A DNA stretch of 64,000 nt. It comes from Oceanobacter mangrovi (GTDB taxonomy: Bacteria > Pseudomonadota > Gammaproteobacteria > Pseudomonadales > Oceanobacteraceae). The notes below the pieces were generated by a model, which ran no database searches, was not told where the DNA came from, and saw only the letters and a program-made list of their open reading frames with translations. The position numbers and the translations under genes were made by a program. How positions within the stretch are numbered: position 1 is the stretch's first letter; every line of letters begins with the position of its first letter. This document shows, in pieces, positions 1 to 8,672 of this stretch. The stretch lies in contig NZ_JAHXZR010000003.1 of NCBI RefSeq assembly GCF_019740315.1, positions 496,001 to 560,000 of the forward strand. The letters run 5' to 3'.

Positions 1-1181
1 GGTAATCCAACTGCACGCATCAGACGATCCATTACAAAGGCCGCCCGCGCCATATAACCGGAATCTTCAATGATCGACAGGAACAGGTATAAACCGGCAA
101 TAACCGGAATGAAGGTCGCAACCAACTGGATACCACCACCAAAACCATCGGCAATAATGGTTACCAGCCAATCCGGCAATGAAATAGCTTCTAGCACATA
201 ATGGGTTCCATCAACAAAAATGGCTGCCGAGGCGATATCGAAAAAGTCGATAAAGGCGCCACCAATATTGATGGCGAAGGTGAACATCAGGTACATCACG
301 CCAAAGAAAAACGGAATACCAATGAAACGGTTGATAACAATATCGTCGATCCGCTCGGTAATGGTTTTGCTTTTGCCGTTGTGGGTGGTCACCTGACCGG
401 CAATGCGTTGCAGGGTCTGAAAACGTGAATTGGCGATAATAACGTCAATAGGCTGGTGATATTCGCTTTCCAGCCGGTTGCGCCATTGGGTTGCCAGCGA
501 GGACAGATTGTCGTTACCGGGAATACCACAATTATCTGGCAAAGCGGACGTTTCCAGCATATTCACCGCGTACCAGCGAGGGTGAGTAGCCGTGGTGCCG
601 AAACTGTGGAGGATTTCCTCTACTGCTTCGTGCAGAGGGCCGTCGATTCGCCAAACCGGGGTTGGTACGGAAGAATGTTCCAGCGCATGGCCAACCACCC
701 GGCGCAATTCATCGATACCTTCACCGCTGGCAGCGACAATTGGCACCACAGGTACGCCCAGCAGGTTGGACAGCTGTTGCACATCGATATGGATGCCTTC
801 ACGCTCAGCCACGTCCAGCATATTCACTGCGACGATCATGGGCACGCCCATGTCCAGCAGCTGGCTTGACAGATAAAGGTTACGTTCGAGGTTGCTGCCG
901 TCGAGAATATTGACGATCAGGCTCGATTCACCGGAAAGAATAAACTCGCGAGCAATCTTTTCGTCGAGTGACAGTTCTTCGTCGTTACAGTCCAGCGCAT
1001 AGGTGCCTGGCAGGTCGACCAGCACGTGTTGCTGCTCGCGAATGGTAACTGCGCCTTCCTTGCGATCAACCGTAACACCGGGCCAGTTACCGACCTTCTG
1101 ACGAGTACCGGTGAGTTGGTTAAAGAGAGTGGTTTTGCCGCAGTTGGGGTTGCCGATAAGGCCAATTGTGGCTGGTTTCAT
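1..1181 (-). CDS. feoB: Ferrous iron transport protein B (N-terminal part, cut by window edge)
   Basis: Inner-membrane Fe(II) transporter with a cytoplasmic GTPase domain; about 393 N-terminal residues are in the window and the rest lies left of position 1. The product begins MKPATIGLIGNPNCGKTT, which contains the P-loop (G1). The G3 motif DLPGTYAL and a G4-like NMLD follow, and the first membrane helices appear near the left edge (FIGIPFFFGVMYLMF). The ATG at 1179-1181 overlaps the feoA stop by one base, so translation is probably coupled. It forms a feoAB operon under the Fur-like box at 1450-1470. The family assignment is secure. No FeoC can be judged because the downstream side is missing. 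Confidence 0.96.
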   Translation of the reverse strand, partial: MKPATIGLIGNPNCGKTTLFNQLTGTRQKVGNWPGVTVDRKEGAVTIREQQHVLVDLPGTYALDCNDEELSLDEKIAREFILSGESSLIVNILDGSNLERNLYLSSQLLDMGVPMIVAVNMLDVAEREGIHIDVQQLSNLLGVPVVPIVAASGEGIDELRRVVGHALEHSSVPTPVWRIDGPLHEAVEEILHSFGTTATHPRWYAVNMLETSALPDNCGIPGNDNLSSLATQWRNRLESEYHQPIDVIIANSRFQTLQRIAGQVTTHNGKSKTITERIDDIVINRFIGIPFFFGVMYLMFTFAINIGGAFIDFFDIASAAIFVDGTHYVLEAISLPDWLVTIIADGFGGGIQLVATFIPVIAGLYLFLSIIEDSGYMARAAFVMDRLMRAVGL

Positions 1182-1414
1182 TAAATGCCCTCCACTTGCA
1201 GGATCGCGGCTTCTGATTTCCTGAGACTGACGGAACGACCCTTGAGCTGGATCTGGATCGGATCGCCGAGCGGCGCAACGCGGCAGACAGTGAGTTCTGC
1301 GCCGGGGACAACCCCAAGTGACAACAGTTTGCGACGGAATTGCGCTTCGGTTGCAGCGAACCCCGTGACCCTGACGACGGAACCGATTGCGGCCTGATCC
1401 AGTGATGTACTCAT
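1181..1414 (-). CDS. feoA: Ferrous iron transport protein A
   Basis: Small cytoplasmic SH3-like protein (77 aa) that works with FeoB in ferrous iron uptake. It begins MSTSLDQAAIGSVVRVTG and ends with the typical FeoA pattern of a hydrophobic core followed by VSLRKSEAAILQVEGI. The frame is open up to 1510, but I chose the ATG at 1412-1414. It gives the normal FeoA length and leaves the Fur-like box at 1450-1470 outside the coding region. The longer start would place that operator inside the gene. The stop overlaps the feoB start. Confidence 0.93.
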   Translation of the reverse strand: MSTSLDQAAIGSVVRVTGFAATEAQFRRKLLSLGVVPGAELTVCRVAPLGDPIQIQLKGRSVSLRKSEAAILQVEGI

Positions 1415-1763
1415 ACGGCGGACCCCGAAGTTAAGAAAATGTGAAAATAGATGATAATGTTTATCATTTTGTTGGGCAAGCGGTTCTCGTTCTTTGTGGC
1501 AAGTGGCCATTCAGGTCAGCATGCTGCCCTGTTGTCGGAAATTTTCACGGCTAATATTCACAAAATAGATATTCATCTATTCTGAAATTACCAACTTGAC
1601 GGTTATCAGTATTTGTATAAATCGAAATAACTGGTTTATTATTGTCGTATCACTCCTGCAGATAATTTTGCGGGTTGGTTTTGTAAACAACATGTTACAG
1701 GTGGTTCATGGATCGGGCCCGGTAACTTAAATAACTATACTTGCAAAAGTTGTTGAGGTGATT
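1415..1763. other. Divergent intergenic region feoA / mvaT-like
   Basis: No gene is visible in this 349-base region between the divergent feoA and H-NS-like genes. It is much more AT-rich than its surroundings. It holds the Fur-like box (1450-1470) and a perfect 7-base inverted repeat with a 4-base spacer at 1564-1581. AT-rich stretches around 1600-1750 should contain the promoter of the rightward gene. I could not pick out a convincing -35/-10 pair; TATACT at 1737-1742 is one weak -10 candidate. Confidence 0.5.
1450..1470 (-). promoter_or_regulatory. Fur box upstream of feoAB
   Basis: Read on the minus strand, the site contains ATGATAAACATTATCAT, a near-palindrome close to the Fur consensus GATAATGATAATCATTATC. 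It lies about 36 bases upstream of the feoA start, where a Fur repressor would block the promoter. Iron repression of feoAB by Fur is well established in other Gammaproteobacteria; here it is inferred from the site. Confidence 0.8.
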
Positions 1764-2222
1764 GTGAGCATCCTGGATAACGATATCGATAAACAAATTC
1801 AGCAGCACCAGCAGAAAATTCTGGAACTGGAGCAACTGAAAAAAGACCACGAAAAGAAGCTGGAAGGTCTGCAGGAGTTTGATAACGAAATCAAACGTCT
1901 TTGTACCGAAAGCGCCGTTAGCGAAGAAGAGTTATATGCTTCTCGTGCCGAGCAGATTGAAAGCTGGATTACCAGCATGGCAAAACAGGACGTTCCTGCA
2001 GCCATTTACAGCAGCCTGCGCAAACATTTTGAGCGCGCTGGTGTTCGTTCCGGCAAACGTGAAAAGAAAGTAGCCCAGCCAAAAGCCAAACTGGCGGTTG
2101 GTGTATATGTTAATCCAAACAGCGGCGAGCGCGTTGAAAAAATCAAGCGTAACCCTCGTCAGCTGGATCAGTGGATTGCCGAATTCGGTATTGAAACTGT
2201 AAAAGACTGGCAGCAAAACTGA
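1764..2222 (+). CDS. MvaT-type H-NS family nucleoid protein
   Basis: Predicted DNA-binding nucleoid-associated protein of 152 aa, likely a silencer of AT-rich DNA. Residues 1-60 are a heptad-like coiled coil rich in Gln, Glu and Lys, the expected oligomerisation region. A basic linker (SGKREKKVAQPKAK) follows. The C-terminus, VYVNPNSGERVEKI..NPRQLDQWIAEFGIETVKDW, matches the layout of the Pseudomonas MvaT DNA-binding domain (YKNPHTGEV..GN..TLKEWKAKWGPEAVESW), including an Asn in the minor-groove loop. I chose the GTG at 1764 because GAGG at 1755-1758 is well spaced from it; a GTG at 1758 is the alternative. It ends at a strong terminator. Similarity is from memory of the family, and the exact subfamily is uncertain. 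Confidence 0.75.
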   Translation: MSILDNDIDKQIQQHQQKILELEQLKKDHEKKLEGLQEFDNEIKRLCTESAVSEEELYASRAEQIESWITSMAKQDVPAAIYSSLRKHFERAGVRSGKREKKVAQPKAKLAVGVYVNPNSGERVEKIKRNPRQLDQWIAEFGIETVKDWQQN

Positions 2223-2248
2223 TCGTTTGCTGCTGAGTGCTTGCCCAA

Positions 2249-2283
2249 TAAAAAAGCCGGTTCATAACGAACCGGCTTTTTTA
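2249..2283. terminator. Bidirectional intrinsic terminator
   Basis: The stem GCCGGTTC / GAACCGGC has a 5-base loop, flanked by A-run on the left and T-run on the right. It can therefore stop both the mvaT-like gene and the convergent rnb gene. Confidence 0.9.
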
Positions 2284-2365
2284 TGTCTGCGGTATGCCAG
2301 GCAACAATAATCGGGGTATAAACCAGGCGGCTGTAAGGCACCCGGTTTATTACTGCCGGTTATTG

Positions 2366-4297
2366 TTACTGGCACAGTTTGAACTTCAGTTCCCGTTTGG
2401 CCGGGTCAATATTTTCAATGCTGACGCGCACTGCCTGACCAATGACAAAGGCTTCTTCACCCTTGCTATGGGTAAAGGTCTTGCTGTCAAAACTCCACTC
2501 TTTGGCTTTACGACGATCAATCTGACCATCGATACCAAAGTCATCCAGCCGAACCGTAATCGATGACTGGTTGGCATAATGAATGACCGCATCAAACTGT
2601 GCACCTGCTGGCAAGGTTTGCAGCCACTGCAGTTTGAGCCAGTATTCTGCCTGGTTGGCAGCCACGCGGGCACGCCCCTGACGTTCCTGGATGCTGCCCA
2701 GTAATTCGTCACTGACGGTCAGTTTGTCCTGCTGCTGCAGGCTGGCAGCAATCATGCGGTGCACCAGCAAGTCATTATACTTGCGCAGTGGCGACGTCAT
2801 GGTGGTGTAGCTGCTGAAGCCCAGCGCCATGTGTGGGGTGGCTTCGGTGACCAGTACGCTGCGATCAAGCTGACGGTTGAGGATGTCTTTCAACTTCAGC
2901 GAGCCCTCGTAAGCGGCCGCCTGTTTGAGCAGATCAACATAGGCTTCCAGCGTTTTGAACTTGGGCTTCTGTTCCAGCTGCAGGGTGTCTTTCAGCAAGG
3001 CACTGGCATCGCCAATACGTTCGCTGCGGATACCTTTATGCTGCACAAAAATACCGGTCTCGCGGGTCGCCATCCAGTTGGCGGTCTGGCGGTTACACAC
3101 CAGCATGCATTCTTCCACCAGCTTCTGGGCATCGTTACGATCCAGGCGCAGGATTTCAGTGACCTTGCCGTGTTCGTTCATTGCCAGCCGATAGTCCGGA
3201 CGTTCATCCATGATCAGGGCGGTTGCCTGACGATAGCTGGCCAGTGCCCGGTAGCAGTCGGCCAGTGCCTGCAGGGATGCTTGCAGTTCGGCCGGAATAT
3301 CGCCTTGCTGTGAGTCAGCCATAAATTCGGCAACCTGGCTGTAGCTCAGTTTGGCCTTGCTGATCACGCTGGCCTGACGCAGTTGCAGCAGTTCACTGGC
3401 GCCGTCGGCCATTACCTGAATATCCGCGACCAGTGCCAACCGGCGTTGACCTGGCTGCAGTGAACACAGCTGTTCCGACAATTCAGCTGGCAGCATTGGC
3501 AGCATCATGTTGGGGAAATAGGCAGACGTGGCGCGCTGCTGGGCCAACTGGTCCAGCTCGGAGCCGGGTGTTACCACGGCAGCCGGGTCGGCAATGGCAA
3601 CCTGCAGCAACCAGCCGTTGTCGTTGGCCGTCGCGGTCAGGGCATCATCGAGGTCACGGGTGGATGCAGAGTCGATGGTCACCAGCGGTAACTCACTGAG
3701 ATCCAGACGCTGTTCCAGTTGTTCGCTAATGCCTTTTTCAACTTCAGCACGAGCCGCTTGCAGCTGGGCTTCGGTAAACTCGGTTGGCAGTTCCCACTTG
3801 GCACACATAAAGCGGTTTTCAACACCGGCATCACCGGGTTGACCGATTACCTGGGTGATCGATGCCTGGGCTTTACCATGCGGGTAGGGATGCTGTGACA
3901 GGGTTGCTGCGACCAGGTCACCGTCCTGGGCGCCAGCGCGTTGCTTGGGCGCAACAAAAATCCAGCGGTTGAGGGCAGGGTGATCCGCTTCAATAAAGTG
4001 GCCCTTGCCCTTGACCAGGTAGCGACCGCAGAAACGGGTGATTTCTGAACAGACCAGCTTTTCGATCAACGCCTGTGATTTTTTCTCGTCAACCTGCTCA
4101 ACGCGAAATTCAATCCGGTCACCCGGCAGCACTTTATCCATCTCTTCCGGAGCCAGATAAAACTGCTGGTTGTCGTCGGTGACAGCAAAACCAAAGCGAC
4201 CGGCGGTTGAACGAACCTTGCCTTCGTATCTGGGAATGCTGTTGTGGATTTCCTGTTTGAGCGATTGCAGTTGTGACAGTGCGTTTTTGTCTAGCAT
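2366..4297 (-). CDS. rnb: Exoribonuclease II
   Basis: Processive 3'-5' exoribonuclease that degrades single-stranded RNA in the cytoplasm; 643 aa, the usual RNase II length. The N-terminal part has OB/cold-shock domains (GRFGFAVTDDNQQFYLAP). The central RNB domain carries the catalytic Asp cluster TIDSASTRDLDDAL near residue 210 and the TSPLRKYNDLLVHR signature. A C-terminal S1-like domain ends the protein. The frame also offers a TTG at 4306. I prefer the ATG at 4297 because a GGG motif sits nine bases upstream. The gene stands alone, convergent with the mvaT-like gene and divergent from phoD. Confidence 0.95.
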   Translation of the reverse strand: MLDKNALSQLQSLKQEIHNSIPRYEGKVRSTAGRFGFAVTDDNQQFYLAPEEMDKVLPGDRIEFRVEQVDEKKSQALIEKLVCSEITRFCGRYLVKGKGHFIEADHPALNRWIFVAPKQRAGAQDGDLVAATLSQHPYPHGKAQASITQVIGQPGDAGVENRFMCAKWELPTEFTEAQLQAARAEVEKGISEQLEQRLDLSELPLVTIDSASTRDLDDALTATANDNGWLLQVAIADPAAVVTPGSELDQLAQQRATSAYFPNMMLPMLPAELSEQLCSLQPGQRRLALVADIQVMADGASELLQLRQASVISKAKLSYSQVAEFMADSQQGDIPAELQASLQALADCYRALASYRQATALIMDERPDYRLAMNEHGKVTEILRLDRNDAQKLVEECMLVCNRQTANWMATRETGIFVQHKGIRSERIGDASALLKDTLQLEQKPKFKTLEAYVDLLKQAAAYEGSLKLKDILNRQLDRSVLVTEATPHMALGFSSYTTMTSPLRKYNDLLVHRMIAASLQQQDKLTVSDELLGSIQERQGRARVAANQAEYWLKLQWLQTLPAGAQFDAVIHYANQSSITVRLDDFGIDGQIDRRKAKEWSFDSKTFTHSKGEEAFVIGQAVRVSIENIDPAKRELKFKLCQ

Positions 4298-4498
4298 CCC
4301 GATCAATCCCGGCCATTCAAAAAAAGGTCGTAGAGTGTAATGGAGCGGTTCCGCTTAGGCCAGTTTGGTATCTGTGTCGCTGTCTTTAATTCTTAACACT
4401 TTGGAAAGAATATGGACCCAAGATCAAAAATAAACCCGGCTACCAACCCGTGTCGCAAACCGTGGCAGGCCAGGTTCCACACTTCCAGGGATTTCCGT

Positions 4499-6367
4499 AT
4501 GCAACGCTTTATTGGATTGAGTCGTCGACGTTTTTTGAAATCAGCTGCCGGTACCGCTGGAGCAGTATCTGTGCCAGCCGTCATTACGGGTTGTTTTGGC
4601 GATGATGACAACAGCAACAATTCGGCGGCTGAACAGCAAGAGCAAACCAATACGACTGCTTATGTGTTTGGTCATGGTGTGGCCTCCGGCGACCCGCTGG
4701 CCGATGCGGTGATTATCTGGACCCGTGTCACACCCTATGAAGATGCCGAAGATGATGCCGAGGCAGAGGTCGACTATGTGGTCGCAACTGACGAAGCGCT
4801 GACCAGTGTGGTGGCCTCTGGCACGGTTACGACTACAGCCGACGCCGACTACACCGTCAAGGTTGATGTGACCGGCTTGAGCGCTAATACCACGTACTAT
4901 TACCAGTTCTCCGCCGCCGATGGTGAAACATCCACGCTGGGTACCACCAAAACCTTGCCAGAAGGCTCGGTCGACAGCGTTAAGCTGGCGGTCTGCTCCT
5001 GTTCCAACTTCCCGGCCGGGCTGTTTAACGTCTATGCCGAGATCGCCAATAGTGAAGCGGATGCCGTGGTACATCTGGGCGATTACATCTATGAATATGG
5101 TTCCAATGAATATCCTACTGAGGATGCTGATGGCCGCCAGCCAGAGCCAGCTGCCGAGCTGCTGACGCTCGATCAATACCGTCATCGTTATGCCCAGTAC
5201 CACACGGATACCAATTTGCAGGCAGCTCATGCGGCCAAGCCGTTTATCTGTGTCTGGGATGACCATGAACTGGCCAACGATACTTATATTGATGGTGCTG
5301 AAAACCACGATGAGGCAACCGAAGGCAGCTTTGCGGAACGTCGTGCAGCCGCGATTCAGGCCTATCATGAATGGCTGCCAATTCGCAGCGGTTCAGATAC
5401 CACCAAAATTTACCGGGCTTTCGATTTTGGTGATCTGGTGCGTTTGCACATGCTTGATACCCGTATCGTTGCTCGCAGCAAACAGCTGAGCTACAACGAT
5501 TACCTCACCTACGACGCGACTACCGCGAGCTATTCTGTCGATACCACCGCCTTTATGACCGCCATGGCCGATACCAGTCGGGTACTGCTGGGAGCCGAGC
5601 AATCGACCTGGTTTGGCGACAGCATCGCTACTTCGGATGCCAAGTGGGATGTACTGGGCCAGCAAGTCTTGATGGGCCGTATGTACGTGCCGCAAAGCCT
5701 GCTGTTGCTGTTGGGGCAGCTGGAAGCTGCTGAAGACGAAACAACCGTGGCCGCTTTACAGACCCAGCTGACCACCGAACTGACCAATCTCTATACCATC
5801 AAAGCCACAATTGATGCTGGCTATGAAAGCACGCTGACGGACGAGCAAATTGCACTGGTTAACACCACAGCACCTTACAACTTGGATGCCTGGGACGGTT
5901 ATGAAATCGCCCGGCAATCATTGTTTGCCCAGATCAAAGCGGCGGCCGGCTCCGGCAACGTTAATCTGATATCTCTGGCCGGTGATACGCACAATGCCTG
6001 GGCCAGCAATCTCTATCCTCTCGATATGAGCACGCTGGCGGTTGATCGTACTGCGACAATCGGGGTTGAGTTTGCGACTTCATCTGTGACCTCGCCGGGG
6101 CTGGAGCTGTACGCCGGTTTTGGTACGGATGAGACTGCACAAGCCCAGTTTGAAATGGTGATTCAGACGCTGGTCGACGATCTGGAATACCTCAACGCCG
6201 GTCAGCGTGGTTTTACACTGGTGACCTTTACACCAGAAAAAGCCAGCTGTGACTGGATTTTCGTCGATACCATCGCCAGCAGCGACTATACCGCCACCAC
6301 AGCCAAACGCATGCAGGTGATGGCGGACAGCGGTAATCTGCAACTGGAAAACGTTGCCTTGTCCTGA
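4499..6367 (+). CDS. phoD: Alkaline phosphatase D family protein (Tat-exported)
   Basis: Predicted secreted phosphodiesterase/phosphomonoesterase of the PhoD family, 622 aa, likely scavenging phosphate from organic phosphates. The N-terminus has a twin-arginine signal, SRRRFLKSAAG (residues 8-18), followed by ITGC with Cys32, which looks like a lipobox, so it may be a Tat-exported lipoprotein. A PhoD N-terminal domain (HGVASGDPLADAVIIWTRVTP) precedes the metallophosphatase domain with HLGDYIYEYG and WDDHELANDTY. The frame is open from 4412, but the ATG at 4499 has AGGG at 4487-4490 and places the Tat motif near the N-terminus. No Pho box was recognised. Confidence 0.93.
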   Translation: MQRFIGLSRRRFLKSAAGTAGAVSVPAVITGCFGDDDNSNNSAAEQQEQTNTTAYVFGHGVASGDPLADAVIIWTRVTPYEDAEDDAEAEVDYVVATDEALTSVVASGTVTTTADADYTVKVDVTGLSANTTYYYQFSAADGETSTLGTTKTLPEGSVDSVKLAVCSCSNFPAGLFNVYAEIANSEADAVVHLGDYIYEYGSNEYPTEDADGRQPEPAAELLTLDQYRHRYAQYHTDTNLQAAHAAKPFICVWDDHELANDTYIDGAENHDEATEGSFAERRAAAIQAYHEWLPIRSGSDTTKIYRAFDFGDLVRLHMLDTRIVARSKQLSYNDYLTYDATTASYSVDTTAFMTAMADTSRVLLGAEQSTWFGDSIATSDAKWDVLGQQVLMGRMYVPQSLLLLLGQLEAAEDETTVAALQTQLTTELTNLYTIKATIDAGYESTLTDEQIALVNTTAPYNLDAWDGYEIARQSLFAQIKAAAGSGNVNLISLAGDTHNAWASNLYPLDMSTLAVDRTATIGVEFATSSVTSPGLELYAGFGTDETAQAQFEMVIQTLVDDLEYLNAGQRGFTLVTFTPEKASCDWIFVDTIASSDYTATTAKRMQVMADSGNLQLENVALS

Positions 6368-6412
6368 GCCTGGAGCTGGTAGCAGCCTGAGCGTGCTGTT
6401 TGATCAAAATCT

Positions 6413-6449
6413 AACGTCCGTTATCTGTTGCAGGTAGCGGACGTTTTTC
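6413..6449. terminator. Intrinsic terminator between phoD and methyltransferase
   Basis: AACGTCCG pairs with CGGACGTT across a 17-base loop, followed by a T-run on the plus strand. It lies between two convergent genes and best fits termination of phoD. Confidence 0.75.
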
Positions 6450-6451
6450 AT

Positions 6452-7102
6452 TTAACGACTGCGATAGAGTGCTGCGAATCGGTAAGGGTCTGGTTGGCTC
6501 GACAGGGGTTCGGTAGCAAATTCACTTTGCTGGATCAGTTCATAGTCCGGATGGCGGATATCCGGTTGGCGGGATTCGGCCAGCCAGACACTGCTTGCCT
6601 GACGATGAAAATCCGATAATAACTGCTGGTTCGAGTCGTCATAAAGCAGATCGGCAGCACAAATCACATCCATCTCTCCAGCTTCCCGGTAGTCCTGTAG
6701 TGACACCACGGGGACCTGATTCAAGGCCGCATTGTATTCACAGGCAACCAGCGCAGCCGGGTCCAGGTCGCAGGCAATGGCTTTGCTGGCGCCCGCCAGC
6801 ATGGCGGCAATCGCCACCAGCCCGGAACCGGCACCAACGTCCATCAGGGTTTTGCCGGCAACCAGTTGAGGGTTGGCCAGAATAAAGTTGGCCAATGCCA
6901 GGCCGCCGGGCCAGCAAACACTCCAGTAAGCCGGAAAATCAGCAATGCGCAGTTGCTCATCAGCAGAAAATGGTCGCTCCAGACATTCAGCCGCAATCAA
7001 GGCCAGACTGATTGGCGGGCAGGCCTGTAATGGCTGGTTTTCCAGTCGGGCGTCGGCCAACATTCGCTGCAGGGCCGTTTGCATTGGTTGGGGAAATTTC
7101 AT
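6452..7102 (-). CDS. Class I SAM-dependent methyltransferase, ETFB-lysine-methyltransferase-like
   Basis: A 216-aa cytoplasmic methyltransferase. The SAM-binding motif is LMDVGAGSGLVAIAAMLAGA, followed by an acidic motif II (CDLDP) and a post-motif with DLLYDD. This layout (PxYWSxCWPGG before motif I, DxxY-like later) resembles the METTL20/ETFB-KMT and Nnt1 families, but the substrate is not shown by the sequence. I use the ATG at 7102; a GTG directly before it is also possible. It lies 14 bases downstream of the metallo-hydrolase gene, probably in one operon. A diverged paralogue lies at 13703-14356. Confidence 0.75.
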   Translation of the reverse strand: MKFPQPMQTALQRMLADARLENQPLQACPPISLALIAAECLERPFSADEQLRIADFPAYWSVCWPGGLALANFILANPQLVAGKTLMDVGAGSGLVAIAAMLAGASKAIACDLDPAALVACEYNAALNQVPVVSLQDYREAGEMDVICAADLLYDDSNQQLLSDFHRQASSVWLAESRQPDIRHPDYELIQQSEFATEPLSSQPDPYRFAALYRSR

Positions 7103-7116
7103 CACCAGTGATACGG

Positions 7117-7860
7117 CTACAGTGTTGGTAATTCAAAACAGTCACCGGGGCTGGCAACCTGATAACCGGCGTCAGCCAATTGTTCTCCAGCTGCCTGATC
7201 GGCATAGTGATACAACACCAGTCTCTGACGGACCGCGTCGGTATATTCCCGCGCCAGATCATCCAGCCCGGTATGGGATGGATTGGCGATCAGACCACAG
7301 TCATGAAAAATCCGTTCGCCACCGCAGAGGCAATGATGCAGGGTTTCCGGAATTGGCCGGGTGTCGCCGCTATAAAAGAAACAACCAGGCAGATGCAGTG
7401 ACCAGGCCGAGCCCGGCGCATGATGGCGCGCCGGATACACCGTGAAGGTTTTGCCTGCCCATTCAAAACTGCTGCTGACCGGAATCAACTGGAAGGATTG
7501 CCAGAAATTATGACCGCCTTCGGCCATGGCACCGGGATAGGTCGCCAGCCGCTGGTGTAGGATGGCAATGACCTGCAAGGGCACAAACATCGGAATCGGT
7601 GGCAGTTGTTGCAGTCGTGCCCGTACCGAGAGAATTTCCAGGTCGGCGATATGATCCATGTGAGCGTGTGTCATAAACAACGCCGGTGGCAAACAGCCAT
7701 AGCGGCGCTGAAAATCTGCCAGTGTGCCGGGGCCACAATCAATCAGCAACAAGGGTTGTTGATCCACCTGCAAGGTTGCTGCGGCGCTGCCCAAAGCCAG
7801 ATGGCCACCACTGCCGGTGCCATGAAAGAACAGGGATAGAGGCTGGAGTTGTGTTGTCAT
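7117..7860 (-). CDS. MBL-fold metallo-hydrolase, RNase Z-like
   Basis: Metallo-beta-lactamase fold hydrolase of 247 aa. It begins with a GTGSGG loop near residue 14 and has the zinc-binding motif THAHMDHI (HxHxDH). Later metal ligands are seen in PARHHAPG, FYSGDTRP and HDCG. The pattern is that of ribonuclease Z/arylsulfatase-like enzymes, but the exosite typical of tRNase Z was not identified, so the substrate is open. The start is uncertain: the ATG at 7860 fits the family, and an in-frame ATG at 7893 would add 11 residues. The gene is divergent from msrA and leads into the methyltransferase. Confidence 0.8.
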   Translation of the reverse strand: MTTQLQPLSLFFHGTGSGGHLALGSAAATLQVDQQPLLLIDCGPGTLADFQRRYGCLPPALFMTHAHMDHIADLEILSVRARLQQLPPIPMFVPLQVIAILHQRLATYPGAMAEGGHNFWQSFQLIPVSSSFEWAGKTFTVYPARHHAPGSAWSLHLPGCFFYSGDTRPIPETLHHCLCGGERIFHDCGLIANPSHTGLDDLAREYTDAVRQRLVLYHYADQAAGEQLADAGYQVASPGDCFELPTL

Positions 7861-7919
7861 AGACTGTTTCGAATTGCGCTTTCGCTCAAGCATACACCGA
7901 ATAGAATCAGGAGAAGGCC

Positions 7920-8552
7920 ATGTGGCGACCAAAATTAATGGCGATTCCGACAGCGGAAGAAGCCTTGCCGGGCCGGGCGACCCCGATGCAAACCGCCAGT
8001 CATCACTTTGTGAATGGCAATCGTATTGCTGGTGAACGACCAGAGGGGATGGACGAACTGATTGTGGGAATGGGTTGCTTCTGGGGGGCCGAACGGGCGT
8101 TCTGGAGTTTGCCAGGTGTCTATTCAACTTCGGTGGGTTATTGCGCCGGTCATACGCCGAACCCAACTTACGACGAAGTTTGCACCGGGCTGACTGGTCA
8201 CAACGAAGTGGTACGGATCTGGTATCAGCCACAACAGATCAACCTGGAGCAGTTGCTGAAGGTGTTCTGGGAGCGCCATGATCCGACTCAGGGAATGCGG
8301 CAAGGCAACGATGTGGGCACCCAGTATCGCTCCGGTATCTATTTGCCAGACTTCGATCAGCTAACTCGTGCGGCAGTCAGCCGGGATGTCTACCAACAGG
8401 CCTTGCAACAGGCTGGCAAGCCGGATATCACCACGGAAATCATGGTGGCACCGGCTTATTACCTGGCGGAAGCCTATCATCAGCAGTATCTGGCCAAGAA
8501 CCCGAATGGTTATTGTGGCCTCGGTGGTTGTGGTGTTGAGCTGGAAATTTAA
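7920..8552 (+). CDS. msrA: Peptide-methionine (S)-S-oxide reductase
   Basis: Reduces methionine-S-sulfoxide in oxidised proteins, using a thiol relay; 210 aa. The catalytic motif is GCFWGAE with Cys53, followed by [18 protein letters not shown] and the family motif YRSGIY. C-terminal resolving cysteines are present in [19 protein letters not shown] at 7909-7913 supports the ATG at 7920, giving the long N-terminal extension typical of enterobacterial-type MsrA. No msrB is present in the window. Confidence 0.97.
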   Translation: MWRPKLMAIPTAEEALPGRATPMQTASHHFVNGNRIAGERPEGMDELIVGMGCFWGAERAFWSLPGVYSTSVGYCAGHTPNPTYDEVCTGLTGHNEVVRIWYQPQQINLEQLLKVFWERHDPTQGMRQGNDVGTQYRSGIYLPDFDQLTRAAVSRDVYQQALQQAGKPDITTEIMVAPAYYLAEAYHQQYLAKNPNGYCGLGGCGVELEI

Positions 8553-8672
8553 CAGCTGTTTGATGGCAGCTAACCACTGTTAGATGTTGTGGCTATGCGG
8601 CTTGTGTCGCAATCAGGCTGTCAGAAAACTCTGCTAGACTGGTACTTTTTGATTATTTAGGGATGACAGCTG

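Noticed and set aside
1758-1763. GTG at 1758 as the start of the MvaT-like gene
   Set aside because: The GTG at 1764 is better spaced from the GAGG motif; the upstream codon overlaps that motif.
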